A DNA stretch of 64,000 nt from Promicromonospora sukumoe (GTDB lineage Bacteria > Actinomycetota > Actinomycetes > Actinomycetales > Cellulomonadaceae): the NCBI RefSeq assembly GCF_014137995.1, contig NZ_JACGWV010000002.1, positions 1,426,001 to 1,490,000 on the forward strand. The letters are read 5' to 3'. Positions 33,180 to 42,100 of the stretch are shown one piece after another. How positions within the stretch are numbered: position 1 is the stretch's first letter; every line of letters begins with the position of its first letter. Made by a program: the position numbers and the translations under genes. The notes under the pieces are model-generated. The model was not told the origin of the DNA. It did not search any database and saw only the letters and a program-made list of their open reading frames with translations.

Positions 33180-35039
33180 TCAGCTCAGCTCCGGGCGGCG
33201 TGGGCGACGGCTCGCACGGACCACGGCCGCCGTCTTCGAGGCGGTGCCGGCCGGGCTGGACGACGTCGTGTCGCCCTTGGCGTCCTGCGCCTCGTCGGAG
33301 GCGCAGGGGTCCTCCTCGGTCGCGTCGGTGGTGTCGCCGTCGGCGGCGGCCTTCTCGGCGGCCTCCTTGGCCTCCTCAGCGGCCTTGGCCGCTGCGGCCT
33401 TCTCGGCCGCCGTCGCGTCCGGGTCCGGGGTCTGGCACTCCGCCGGGTCGGACGGGTCCGGGTCCGGCTCCTCAGTGGGCGGGTCGGACGGCGACGGGGT
33501 CGGCGTCGGGGTCGGGGTCGGCGTGGGCGTCGGCCCCTCCGAGGGCTCCTCGGTCGGGTCGGACGGGTCGGGGCTAGGCGTGGGCTTCGTCGTCGGCTTC
33601 GTCGGCTTGGGGTCGCTCGGCGTCGGCTTCGGGGTCGGCTTCGGCGGCTTCTGCGACGGCGGGTTGTCGCTCGGCTCGTCCCCGGGCTTCGTGCTCGGCT
33701 TGCCCGTGGACCCGCCGGTGCTCGGCTTCGGGTCCAGCGAGGGCTTGTAGCGCGGGCTCGCGGAGTCGGTGGGCGTCCAGGTGCCGACGTCGGACGGGTC
33801 GATGGCGCGGTTCGGGATGGAGCCCGCCGCGAAGAACTCGAAGTGCCACGGCTCGGGCTTGGCGCCGCCCAGCTGCGCCCAGGACGGGTTGTCCCAGCCG
33901 TAGTCGGGGCCGTGCAGGCGCAGCCAGACGTACTCGTCGGAGCCGCCGCCCGCGATCGGGTTGCCCAGGTCGACGGCGAGGCCCCAGCCGTGGTTCGACG
34001 TGCCGGGGATGGCGGCCAGGTGCGGCTTGGCCTGCGCCACCGCGACCTGCAGCTCGTAGGACCGGTAGGAGTCGGTGATCGGGATCGAGTAGCCGAACTC
34101 CGCCCGGAACTCGGCGTTCAGCGCGGTGAAACGCTCCGCGGCGTCGCAGCGCAGCATGTGCCCCGGCGCGAACTCCAGCGGGCACAGCACGTCGGCGGGG
34201 ATGCGACCGTTGGCGTAGCCCAGGGTGGAGCCGCCGAACGTCGTCACCACGTCGAGCAGGCTCTCGCGGAGCGAGACACCGGCGCGCTCGCCGAGGCCGC
34301 CGAGGCCCTCGACCTCCACCAGGGCGTTGGGCACCGACGGGTCCAGCATGTTCGCCAGCCGCACGGCCGCGATGACCACCTGGTCGTAGGTGACATAACC
34401 AGCGTGCGGGTCGTCCGTCTCCGGGTCGATCACGGAGGTCTGCTCGTCGGACACCTGGACGGCCGGCGGGGCGTCCTCGTCCGACGGCGCCGGGGTCTTG
34501 TCCTGGCCGGTGTCGTCGCGGTCCGCGTCGTCCCGCCCGGGGCCCTCGGCCGCGCCGTCGTCCGTGTCGTCCCGACCGGAGCCCGGCGTCGCCGCGTCGT
34601 CGTGCTGGGACCCGCGCGACGGGGCGTCCTCGACACGGAGGCCCTCGTTGTTCTCGCCGAACGCGAGCTGCTGCATCTGGTACGTCGTGTAGAGCATGCC
34701 GAGCTCGGCCGCGGCCTGCGCGACCGCGGGGCTGAAGTCGGGTCCCTGCTCGCGTGCTTCCTGCTCAGCACGCTCGAGGACCGCGACGATCTGGCTCAGC
34801 GTGACGCCCTCGGGGGCGGTCTCGGTCTCGCCGACGGTGACGCTCTGGAGCAGCCCGTAGAGCCGGATCGGAAGGTCGCTCTCGTCGCGGGACGTCTGCG
34901 CACCAGGGACGCTCGCCGCCGCCGAGACCAGCACACCCGCCGCGATCACGGTCGCGACCGCACTGGTCCAGGCCGTGCGGAGGTGCTTGCGCAGGCCCGC
35001 ACGAGGAACGTGCGGAACGAGCATCTTCGCTGGGTTCAC
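33180..35039 (-). CDS. M15-family (VanY-type) D-Ala-D-Ala carboxypeptidase with Pro-rich wall-spanning tail
   Basis: This 619-residue exported protein has an N-terminal hydrophobic signal/anchor near residues 15-45. A helical, acidic region follows to about 300. The M15 catalytic domain reads ITDSYRSYE, SNHGWGLAVDLG (zinc-binding His and Asp, near residue 345) and EPWHFEF (catalytic Glu and His, near 398). After residue 420 comes a very long Pro/Thr/Ser/Lys repeat region (KPTPKPTP, PTPTPTPTP) and an Ala/Lys/Glu-rich end. The family trims peptidoglycan stem peptides outside the cell. The start is the GTG with AAGGGG upstream. A candidate extended -10 TAAGGAT lies on the minus strand near 35093-35099. 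Confidence 0.85.
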   Translation of the reverse strand: MNPAKMLVPHVPRAGLRKHLRTAWTSAVATVIAAGVLVSAAASVPGAQTSRDESDLPIRLYGLLQSVTVGETETAPEGVTLSQIVAVLERAEQEAREQGPDFSPAVAQAAAELGMLYTTYQMQQLAFGENNEGLRVEDAPSRGSQHDDAATPGSGRDDTDDGAAEGPGRDDADRDDTGQDKTPAPSDEDAPPAVQVSDEQTSVIDPETDDPHAGYVTYDQVVIAAVRLANMLDPSVPNALVEVEGLGGLGERAGVSLRESLLDVVTTFGGSTLGYANGRIPADVLCPLEFAPGHMLRCDAAERFTALNAEFRAEFGYSIPITDSYRSYELQVAVAQAKPHLAAIPGTSNHGWGLAVDLGNPIAGGGSDEYVWLRLHGPDYGWDNPSWAQLGGAKPEPWHFEFFAAGSIPNRAIDPSDVGTWTPTDSASPRYKPSLDPKPSTGGSTGKPSTKPGDEPSDNPPSQKPPKPTPKPTPSDPKPTKPTTKPTPSPDPSDPTEEPSEGPTPTPTPTPTPTPSPSDPPTEEPDPDPSDPAECQTPDPDATAAEKAAAAKAAEEAKEAAEKAAADGDTTDATEEDPCASDEAQDAKGDTTSSSPAGTASKTAAVVRASRRPRRPELS

Positions 35040-35356
35040 GCGTCGCCCCTTCGGTCGGTGCGCCGCCCGTGGTGCGCGGCCCATGCCGTTCGGATCCTTA
35101 CACAGCAGTATCACGATCTGGTGAACTCAGATGGGGTAATTATCGGCGCGCAGGTGAACCACCCTCTCGGGCGGGAGACCCTGTACGTCGACGTCGGTGA
35201 CGCCCCACGATCGACAAGAGTAACGATTCGGGCGTACAACGCAATGAAGTCTTCCTGGTACATCTCCGGATGCTTCACACTGACCCGGGTCCGTACGGGC
35301 GCGCTCGCGCCCGCATCCGAGCGGCCGGAAGTGTGGCCGTGAAAGGAAGTACCCCC
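35040..35356. other. Divergent promoter region between the M15 peptidase and small membrane protein genes (317 bp)
   Basis: This region is AT-richer than its surroundings near 35100-35145. On the plus strand GTGACG (35197-35202), 18 nt and TAACGA (35221-35226) form a plausible promoter. On the minus strand TAAGGAT near 35093-35099 suits the peptidase. A perfect 8-bp GC hairpin (35296-35313) lies in the plus-strand leader. A 32-codon open frame starting at 35244 ends 14 bp before the next gene's ATG and has no clear ribosome site. No established riboswitch was recognised. Confidence 0.4.
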
Positions 35357-35629
35357 ATGACCGAGACTCCCAACGCACCCGCAGTCCAGGAGAACGTCCA
35401 GGACCCGCAGGCGAACGTCCTCGCGATCGTCGGCTTCGTGCTCGCGTTCGTCGCGCCTCCCGTCGGGATCATCCTCTCGGCGATCGCCGTGTCGAAGGCC
35501 GGCAAGACGGGCATCGACAGCAAGCTCGCGAAGTGGGGTCTGGCCCTCTCGATCATCTTCACCGTGCTGTACCTGATCTTCGTGGGACTGGGCGTCGTCG
35601 CGGCGCTCTCCCTTCCCGCCGGCGCCTAG
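35357..35629 (+). CDS. Small two-helix membrane protein (DUF4190-like)
   Basis: This 90-residue protein has a short hydrophilic N terminus, a helix (ANVLAIVGFVLAFVAPPVGII), a basic loop (VSKAGKTGIDSKLAKWG) and a second helix ending in ALSLPAGA. The arrangement resembles DUF4190 proteins, whose function is unknown. GAAAGGAAG lies before the ATG. The gene next to it encodes a paralogue with the same helix-loop-helix unit. A strong terminator follows. Confidence 0.75.
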   Translation: MTETPNAPAVQENVQDPQANVLAIVGFVLAFVAPPVGIILSAIAVSKAGKTGIDSKLAKWGLALSIIFTVLYLIFVGLGVVAALSLPAGA

Positions 35630-35690
35630 GTGGCCTGAGGTCGCACGCCTCGGGCGCCCGCACCGGCGCCCGGCAGCACCACCCACAGCA

Positions 35691-35726
35691 CAGAGGCTGT
35701 CGCTCCTGCGGGAGCGACAGCCTCTG
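35691..35726 (+). terminator. Perfect 16-bp terminator hairpin
   Basis: CAGAGGCTGTCGCTCC, TGCG loop and GGAGCGACAGCCTCTG, followed by CTGTTCCTACCT, lie 61 bp after the stop of the small membrane protein gene. Confidence 0.85.
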
Positions 35727-35831
35727 CTGTTCCTACCTACGGGCTGATATCGGTCTATCCAAGACCATTCGGATACTCCACAATATGGCCTGACATTTCC
35801 GAGAACCTGCAACCAGGGGAGCACGACCACC

Positions 35832-36416
35832 ATGACCACGCCCGACACCACGACCCCCGAGGCCACGACCGACGAGAGCGCGGCCACGGCTGCCTCCGAG
35901 GTCGTGGAGACCGAGTCCGCCGAGCCGGCGGCGACGTCCGAGGCGAAGGCAGAGACCGAGGCCCCCGCCGCCGAGGAGACCACCGCGGCGCCCGTCGCGC
36001 AGACCGCTCCGGTCGAGACGGCCCCGGTCGAGGCCGCCCCGGTGACGACTCCGGCCGAGACCGCGCCCGTCGCCGCCCCGGTCGTCGAGACCCCGGCCGC
36101 CGTCGTCCCCGCGACCGAGGTCGCCGCACCGGCCGCCGCGACCGCTGCCGGCGTTGTCGCCGCGCCCGCCGTCGTCGAGGAGGAAGAGGAGGACCCGCAG
36201 ACCACGGTCTTCAGCCTCGTCACCTTCTTCCTCGCCGCCCTGCCGGTCATCGGCGTCATCCTGAACGCCATCGCGGTCGCGCGCGCCGGCAAGGAGGGCT
36301 TCGACCTGTGGCTCGCCAAGTGGGGCCTCGCGCTCGCCATCGTCGAGACCGTCGGCGCCCTGATCCTGGTCGGCATCGGCTACTACTTCGGCCTGCTCAC
36401 CGCCGGCGCCGTCTGA
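35832..36416 (+). CDS. Two-helix membrane protein with long acidic Thr/Ala/Pro-rich N terminus (DUF4190-like paralogue)
   Basis: This 194-residue protein has about 115 N-terminal residues of low-complexity Thr/Ala/Pro/Glu sequence with repeats (APVETAPVEAAPV). A run of five Glu leads into the helix-loop-helix unit (VFSLVTFFLAALPVIGVIL, ARAGKEGFDLWLAKWGLAL). That unit matches the protein encoded just upstream (LAKWGLALSI), so the two are tandem paralogues with different N termini. The function is unknown. The long tail is probably disordered and cytoplasmic or wall-facing, depending on topology. A small GCCGGA/TCCGGC hairpin follows near 36532. Confidence 0.7.
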   Translation: MTTPDTTTPEATTDESAATAASEVVETESAEPAATSEAKAETEAPAAEETTAAPVAQTAPVETAPVEAAPVTTPAETAPVAAPVVETPAAVVPATEVAAPAAATAAGVVAAPAVVEEEEEDPQTTVFSLVTFFLAALPVIGVILNAIAVARAGKEGFDLWLAKWGLALAIVETVGALILVGIGYYFGLLTAGAV

Positions 36417-36658
36417 GCGCCCCCACGGCCCCGCCGAGGCCCGCCCCCACCGAGCTGCCGCACGGTCTCTCCCCAGACCCCGTGCCGGACCGCCCGGCGA
36501 GGAGCGGGCCTCGTGCTGTGCACGGCGTCGGCCGGAAAGGTCCGGCACCCTGCCAGATCGGGTGAAATTTCGCTAACCTACACATGGTGGTCATTCGGGT
36601 GTCATCGGACACCTCGACCATGAACGGGCCCGGTCGGTCTTCGAGGAAGGTCTGTCCC

Positions 36659-37333
36659 ATGTCGCAGCTCGTCCAGCACGACCTCCGGCGCGGGTCCCGC
36701 GCCCGTCACCTGATCGCCTCGGTCACGGCCCTGGCGCTGCTCGCGCTCCTCATGACGGTGCAGCCCCCGGCCGCGAGCGCCTACCCGCCCGGCCTCCCGT
36801 CCAAGGCGGTGGCGCAGTCCGAGCTCGACGCGCTCACGGTGCGCGCGGAGAGCGCCTCGGCCCCGTACGACCGGGACCTGTTCCCGCACTGGGTCACGGT
36901 GAACGGGTGCACCACCCGCGAGACGGTTCTGAAGCGGGACGGCGACGGCGTGGTGGTGGGCAGCGACTGCTACCCGACGTCGGGCAGCTGGTACAGCGAG
37001 TACGACGGCGTGACCCGCACCGCACCGGCCGACATCTCGATCGACCACGTGGTCGCGCTGGCCGAGGCCTGGTACTCGGGCGCCAGCACGTGGACGACGG
37101 CGCGGCGGCAGGACTTCGCGAACGACCTCACCGGCCCCCAGCTCATCGCGGTCACGGCCGAGGTGAACAGCTCGAAGAGCGACAAGGACCCCGCCGAGTG
37201 GGTGCCGCCGCTGGCGAGCAAGCGCTGCGCCTACTCGAAGATGTGGATCCACACGAAGTCCCGCTGGGGGCTGAGCGTGGACGCGGCGGAGAAGGCGGCG
37301 CTGCAGCCGCTGCTGGACTCCTGCTCGTACTGA
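36659..37333 (+). CDS. Secreted HNH-type nuclease (DUF1524/GmrSD C-terminal-like)
   Basis: This 224-residue protein begins with a signal peptide (to about residue 41, ASAYP). The mature part carries DISIDHVVALAEAWYSGA and ITAEVNSSKSDKDPAEWVPP, the His and Asn/Asp-rich blocks of secreted HNH/DUF1524 proteins. Two Cys pairs (NGCTTR, SDCYP; KRCAY, DSCSY) could form disulfides, as expected outside the cell. The likely role is cleavage of external DNA or RNA, for nutrients or competition. An ATG 75 bp upstream in frame is possible, but the chosen one begins the signal sequence. The stop is 5 bp before palindrome copy 3. Confidence 0.8.
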   Translation: MSQLVQHDLRRGSRARHLIASVTALALLALLMTVQPPAASAYPPGLPSKAVAQSELDALTVRAESASAPYDRDLFPHWVTVNGCTTRETVLKRDGDGVVVGSDCYPTSGSWYSEYDGVTRTAPADISIDHVVALAEAWYSGASTWTTARRQDFANDLTGPQLIAVTAEVNSSKSDKDPAEWVPPLASKRCAYSKMWIHTKSRWGLSVDAAEKAALQPLLDSCSY

Positions 37334-37338
37334 CCACT

Positions 37339-37392
37339 CCGACGTGTCAGACGCTCAGGTCACCCGGGTGACCTGAGCGTCTGACACGTCGG
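37339..37392. repeat. GTGTCAGACG palindrome, copy 3 (54 bp, no loop)
   Basis: This is a perfect palindrome: two 27-bp arms meet directly at CACCCGGGTG. Compared with the other copies, the two bases after GACG change to CT, and the opposite arm changes to match. It starts 5 nt after the HNH gene stop. Confidence 0.9.
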
Positions 37393-37434
37393 AAGGCGCC
37401 TCCATCCACGGACGACAGAGCACAGGGAGAACCG

Positions 37435-39036
37435 ATGACAACGCTGTCAGAGATGCCCTCGCACCGCACGGCCCGACGCCCCGGGAGACTTCCCGGCGCC
37501 CGACCCCGGCGTCGGGCCGTGGGTATCGCCGCGGCGGTCGCCGCCGCCTGCCTGCTGGCCGTGCCGCTGGCGCCCGCTCCCCCGGCCGAGGCGGACGCCG
37601 CTCCGGCGGCCGCCACCCCGGTCCGGACGGCGCCGCACAACGCCGCCGCGGCCGTCCGCGCCGCCGCAGCCGCCGAGATCTGCGACATCCACTGCGACGC
37701 CCGCGACCCCGGTACCGCGGCGGGCGACCGGGTCCCGGTCACGGCGGCGGTCCACGGCCGGACGCTCCGACTCCACGTCTCGGACCCCGACGTCATGGGC
37801 TGGGGCTCGATCGAGGGCGGCCGGCCGGGCGACGAGGTGTGGCTGGACCGCTCGTTCGACGGCGGGAAGACGTGGGCGTCCGGCAGCCGCCTCGGCGCGA
37901 CGACGGTACCGGCCGGCTCCACGGGCTGGCGCACGCAGATGTACAACGTCGACGACTGGGCGAACGCCGGCGTCGGGGCGCTGCGGGCCTGCGGCAAGGC
38001 GGGCGACCGCGCCGAGATCGCCTGCACCGGGTGGGCGCGCAACGACCGGAACGCCGGGAGCCGCTCGACGGCGGCCGCCACGGCGCTGATGATGCTCTGG
38101 GACCGGGACACGGGCCTGTTCGAGACGAACGGCTGGTGGACGGGCGCCAACGCGCTGACCGCCGTCATCGACAACGCCCGGATCAGCGGCATGGGCAGCT
38201 ACCGGTACGCGATCGCGCAGACCTACGACAAGAACGTGAACGCGCGCGACGGCCAGTTCCGCAACGAGTACCTGGACGACACCGGCTGGTGGGGGCTCGC
38301 GTGGGTCGCCGCGTACGACCTGACCGGCGACAGCAGGTACCTGAGCACTGCCCGCGCCGACGCCGACCACATGCGCGCTTACTGGACGACCAAGTGCGGC
38401 GGCGGCGTCCAGTGGAACACCGGCATCGCGTACAAGAACGCCATCACCAACGAGCTGTACGTGCAGCTCAACGCGGCGCTGCACAACCGCATCCCCGGCG
38501 ACACCACGTACCTGCAGCGAGCGCAGGAGGGGTGGGACTGGTTCGAGGCCAGCGGCATGATCAACTCCGGCAACCTGGTCAACGACGGGCTGAACGACTC
38601 GTGCGCCAACAACGGCGAGCCCACGTGGACCTACAACCAGGGCGTGGTCCTGGGCGCCCTGACCGAGCTGCACCGGGCCACGGGTGACGCCGAACTGCTG
38701 GAGACCGCGCGGGACCTGGCCGACGCCTCGACCGGCTCGACGTACCTCAACCCCGGCGGCATCCTCCGCGAGGTCAACGAGGGCGAGGACTGCAGCAGCG
38801 ACGGCGCCTCCTTCAAGGGCGCCTACGTGCGCGGCCTGGGCCGGCTCAACGCGTACCTGGCCGACCGGCCGTACGGCGCCTACCTCGACCGGCAGGCCGA
38901 CGCCGCGTACGCCAACGACCGCGACGCCCTCGGCATGTACGGCCCGCACTGGGCCGGGCCGCTCGTCCGGCCCGCGACGGGGCACGGCTGCCAGCAGGGC
39001 GCGCTGGACCTGATGAACGCAGCGGAGGCCGGCTAG
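37435..39036 (+). CDS. Secreted glycoside hydrolase family 76 protein (alpha-1,6-mannanase-like)
   Basis: This 533-residue protein has a long Arg-rich signal peptide (hydrophobic core near 30-45) and an N-terminal beta-like module (residues about 80-200, HGRTLRLHVSDPDVMGWG). A GH76 (alpha/alpha)6 barrel follows from about 205. The block RNEYLDDTGWWGLAWVAAY holds the Asp pair that is catalytic in GH76. ETNGWWTGANALTAVIDN and NEPTWTYNQGVVLGAL-type sequence are family hallmarks. Such enzymes cut alpha-1,6-mannans of yeast walls or actinobacterial glycolipids. AGGGAGA precedes the ATG. It is flanked by palindrome copies 3 and 4. Confidence 0.88.
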   Translation: MTTLSEMPSHRTARRPGRLPGARPRRRAVGIAAAVAAACLLAVPLAPAPPAEADAAPAAATPVRTAPHNAAAAVRAAAAAEICDIHCDARDPGTAAGDRVPVTAAVHGRTLRLHVSDPDVMGWGSIEGGRPGDEVWLDRSFDGGKTWASGSRLGATTVPAGSTGWRTQMYNVDDWANAGVGALRACGKAGDRAEIACTGWARNDRNAGSRSTAAATALMMLWDRDTGLFETNGWWTGANALTAVIDNARISGMGSYRYAIAQTYDKNVNARDGQFRNEYLDDTGWWGLAWVAAYDLTGDSRYLSTARADADHMRAYWTTKCGGGVQWNTGIAYKNAITNELYVQLNAALHNRIPGDTTYLQRAQEGWDWFEASGMINSGNLVNDGLNDSCANNGEPTWTYNQGVVLGALTELHRATGDAELLETARDLADASTGSTYLNPGGILREVNEGEDCSSDGASFKGAYVRGLGRLNAYLADRPYGAYLDRQADAAYANDRDALGMYGPHWAGPLVRPATGHGCQQGALDLMNAAEAG

Positions 39037-39042
39037 ACCGCA

Positions 39043-39088
39043 CGTGTCAGACGCACAGGTCACCCCCGTGACCTGTGCGTCTGACACG
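39043..39088. repeat. GTGTCAGACG palindrome, copy 4
   Basis: The 21-bp arms flank a CCCC loop, with core GTGTCAGACGCACAGGTCAC. It starts 6 nt after the GH76 stop. The variable bases are CA on one arm and TG on the other, keeping the pairing. Confidence 0.85.
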
Positions 39089-39137
39089 GGAGAGAGGGGT
39101 TCCAGGGCCTTGCGGCAAATCATCTTGCCGTTCCTGG

Positions 39138-39143
39138 GAGAAT
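39138..39143 (+). promoter_or_regulatory. -10 element of a probable leaderless promoter (hrpA)
   Basis: GAGAAT lies 8 nt before the GTG start within the shared context TGGGAGAAT. GAGGGG in the gap could alternatively serve as a ribosome site, but its spacing is only 2 nt. Confidence 0.35.
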
Positions 39144-39151
39144 GAGGGGTT

Positions 39152-42100
39152 GTGAGTACCGAGCCTTCTTCCACCCCAGTGTCCGACGGCGACCGCGGCC
39201 GCGCGGGCGGGGGCCGGAACCGTCGTCGTGGCTCGGGCAGGCAGACGAGCAACCCGAACCGCCGGCCGCGCCGGACCGGCCCGCAGCGCGTCTCCACGGA
39301 ACAGCTCGAGGCGGCCGCCGCCAAGCGCGCCGCCGTCGAGATGCCGCCCATCACCTACCCGGCGCAGCTGCCCGTCTCGGCGCGGCGCGAGGACATCGCC
39401 GCGGCGATCCGCGACCACCAGGTCGTGATCGTCGCGGGCGAGACCGGGTCCGGCAAGACGACGCAGATCCCGAAGATCGCGCTCGAGCTCGGCCGGGGAC
39501 GCCAGGGCCAGATCGGGCACACCCAGCCCCGCCGGCTGGCGGCACGCACCGTCGCGGAGCGCATCGCGGAGGAGCTCGGCACGCAGCTCGGCGGCGTCGT
39601 CGGCTACCAGGTGCGGTTCACCGACCAGTCCAGCGACGAGACGCTGGTCAAGGTCATGACCGACGGCATCCTGCTCGCCCAGATCCAGCGCGACCCGCAG
39701 CTCCTGGCCTACGACACGATCATCATCGACGAGGCGCACGAGCGGTCCCTCAACATCGACTTCCTGCTCGGCTACCTGTCGCGGCTGCTGCCCCAGCGGC
39801 CCGACCTCAAGCTGATCATCACCTCGGCCACGATCGACTCGGAGCGGTTCGCGGCCCACTTCTCCCCCGCCGCCCTCGCCGGGCGCGGCGGCGCTCCCGA
39901 GTACGTCACGGACGTGCTGCCGGACCTCGCCCCGATCGTCGAGGTCTCCGGCCGGACGTTCCCGGTCGAGATCCGCTACAAGCCGCTGTCGCCGGACGAG
40001 GGTCAGGACGACGGCTCCTCGCCGGTCGAGCCTGTCGAGACCCCTGGTGGGTCCCGAGGGGCTCGACCGGCGCGGGCCAAGAAGGGCAGGGCGCGCGGCG
40101 ACGAGGAGAAGGACCTGGTCACGGGCATCATCGAGGCCTGCGACGAGCTGATGCGGGAGGGCAGCGGCGACATCCTCGTGTTCCTCTCGGGCGAGCGCGA
40201 GATCCACGACGCCGCCGACGGCCTCGCCGGCCACCTGAAGGAACGCGCGCGCGACCCCAAGCACCCGCAGCACGTCGAGATCCTGCCGCTGTACGCGCGC
40301 CTGTCGAGCGCCGAGCAGCACCGGGTGTTCCAGCAGCACGCGTCGCGGCGCATCGTGCTGGCGACCAACGTCGCCGAGACCTCGCTGACCGTGCCGGGCA
40401 TCCACTACGTGGTGGACCCCGGGACGGCGCGCATCAGCCGCTACTCCAAGCAGACCAAGGTGCAGCGGCTGCCCATCGAGCCGATCTCCCAGGCCTCGGC
40501 CAACCAGCGCAGCGGCCGCTCCGGCCGGGTCGCCGACGGCATCGCGATCCGCCTCTACTCCGAGGAGGACTTCGACGGCCGGTCGGAGTTCACCGAGCCC
40601 GAGATCCTGCGCACCTCGCTGGCGTCGGTGCTGCTGCAGATGATCTCGGTCGGCGTGGTCGCCACGCCCGACGACGTCGCCCGCTTCCCCTTCGTCGAGC
40701 CGCCGGACACCCGCGCGATCCGCGACGGCGTGCAGCTCCTGACCGAGCTCGGCGCCCTGGAGGAGGAGGACGGGGTCACCCGGCTCACCGAGGTGGGCCG
40801 CACGCTCGCCCAGCTCCCGATGGACCCGCGTCTGGCGCGCATGGTCATCGAGGGCTCGAAGCACGGCGTCGCCCGCGAGGTCGCGATCGTCGCGGCCGCG
40901 CTCTCGATCCAGGACCCCCGCGAGCGCCCCGCCGAGCAGCGCGCGCAGGCCGACCAGCTGCACGCCCGGTTCGCCGACCCACGCTCCGACTTCCTCACCT
41001 ACCTCAACCTCTGGGAGTACGTGCGGGAGCAGCAGCGGCTGCTGTCCAGCTCGGCGTTCCGCCGGCAGTGCAAGGCCGAGTACCTCAACTTCCTGCGCAT
41101 CCGCGAGTGGCAGGACGTCGTGGCGCAGCTCCGCGAGATGGCCAAGCCCCTGGGCATCGAGATGTCGTTCCAGCCGCGCCACCGCGCGTCGAGCCAGGAC
41201 CGCGGGTCGAGCCAGGACCGCGGGTCGAGCCAGGACCGCGGGTCGAGCCTGTCGAGACCGGAAGAGGCCTCGACAGGCTCGACCACCGATGTCGCGGAGG
41301 AGACGGCGTCGTACCGGCAGACCTGGGACGACGACACGATCCACCGGTCCCTGCTGGCGGGCCTCCTGTCGCAGATCGGCATGCAGGACACCGGCGAGGT
41401 CAAGGCGTCCGCCGTCGCGCACCTGCGCGGGACCCAGCGCGAGATCGCGCTGAAGCGCGCGAAGAAGCAGGCCCGCAACGAGTACGTCGGCGCCCGCGGG
41501 GCGCGGTTCGCGATCTTCCCCGGTTCGCCCCTGTCCAAGAAGCCGCCCGTGTGGATCATGGCGGGCGAGCTGGTCGAGACCAGCCGCCTGTGGGCCCGCG
41601 ACGTCAGCCGCATCCAGCCCGAGTGGGCCGAGGACCTCGCCGGGCCGCTCGCGAAGCGCACCTACTCCGAGCCGCACTGGTCCAGCAAGCAGGGCGCGGC
41701 GATGTGCACCGAGAAGGTGCTGCTGTACGGGGTGCCCATCGTGTCCGACCGCCGCGTGCTCTACGCCAAGGTGGACCCCGAGGCCGCGCGCGAGATGTTC
41801 GTGCGGCACGCGCTCGTGCAGGGCGAGTGGACCACGCACCACCGGTTCTTCCACGACAACCGCGCCCTCCTGGAGGAGGCCGGCGAGCTGGAGGCACGCT
41901 CCCGGCAGCGCGGCCTGGTCGCGGACGAGGACGACCTGTTCGCCTTCTACGACGAGCGCGTGCCCGACTCCGTGGTCTCCGCGGCGCACTTCGACCGCTG
42001 GTGGTCGCGGGCCCGCAAGGAGACGCCCGACCTGCTCGCCTTCACCATGGAGCAGCTCGTCGGCGACGCCTCCGTGGACACGGCCGAGTTCCCGGAGAGC

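Noticed and set aside
35040..35356. ydaO-type c-di-AMP riboswitch ahead of the wall peptidase
   Set aside because: The likely leader is only about 50 nt and lacks the conserved ydaO blocks.
41187..41240. Three 18-bp tandem units considered as a CRISPR fragment
   Set aside because: The units are contiguous with no spacers and lie inside the hrpA reading frame.
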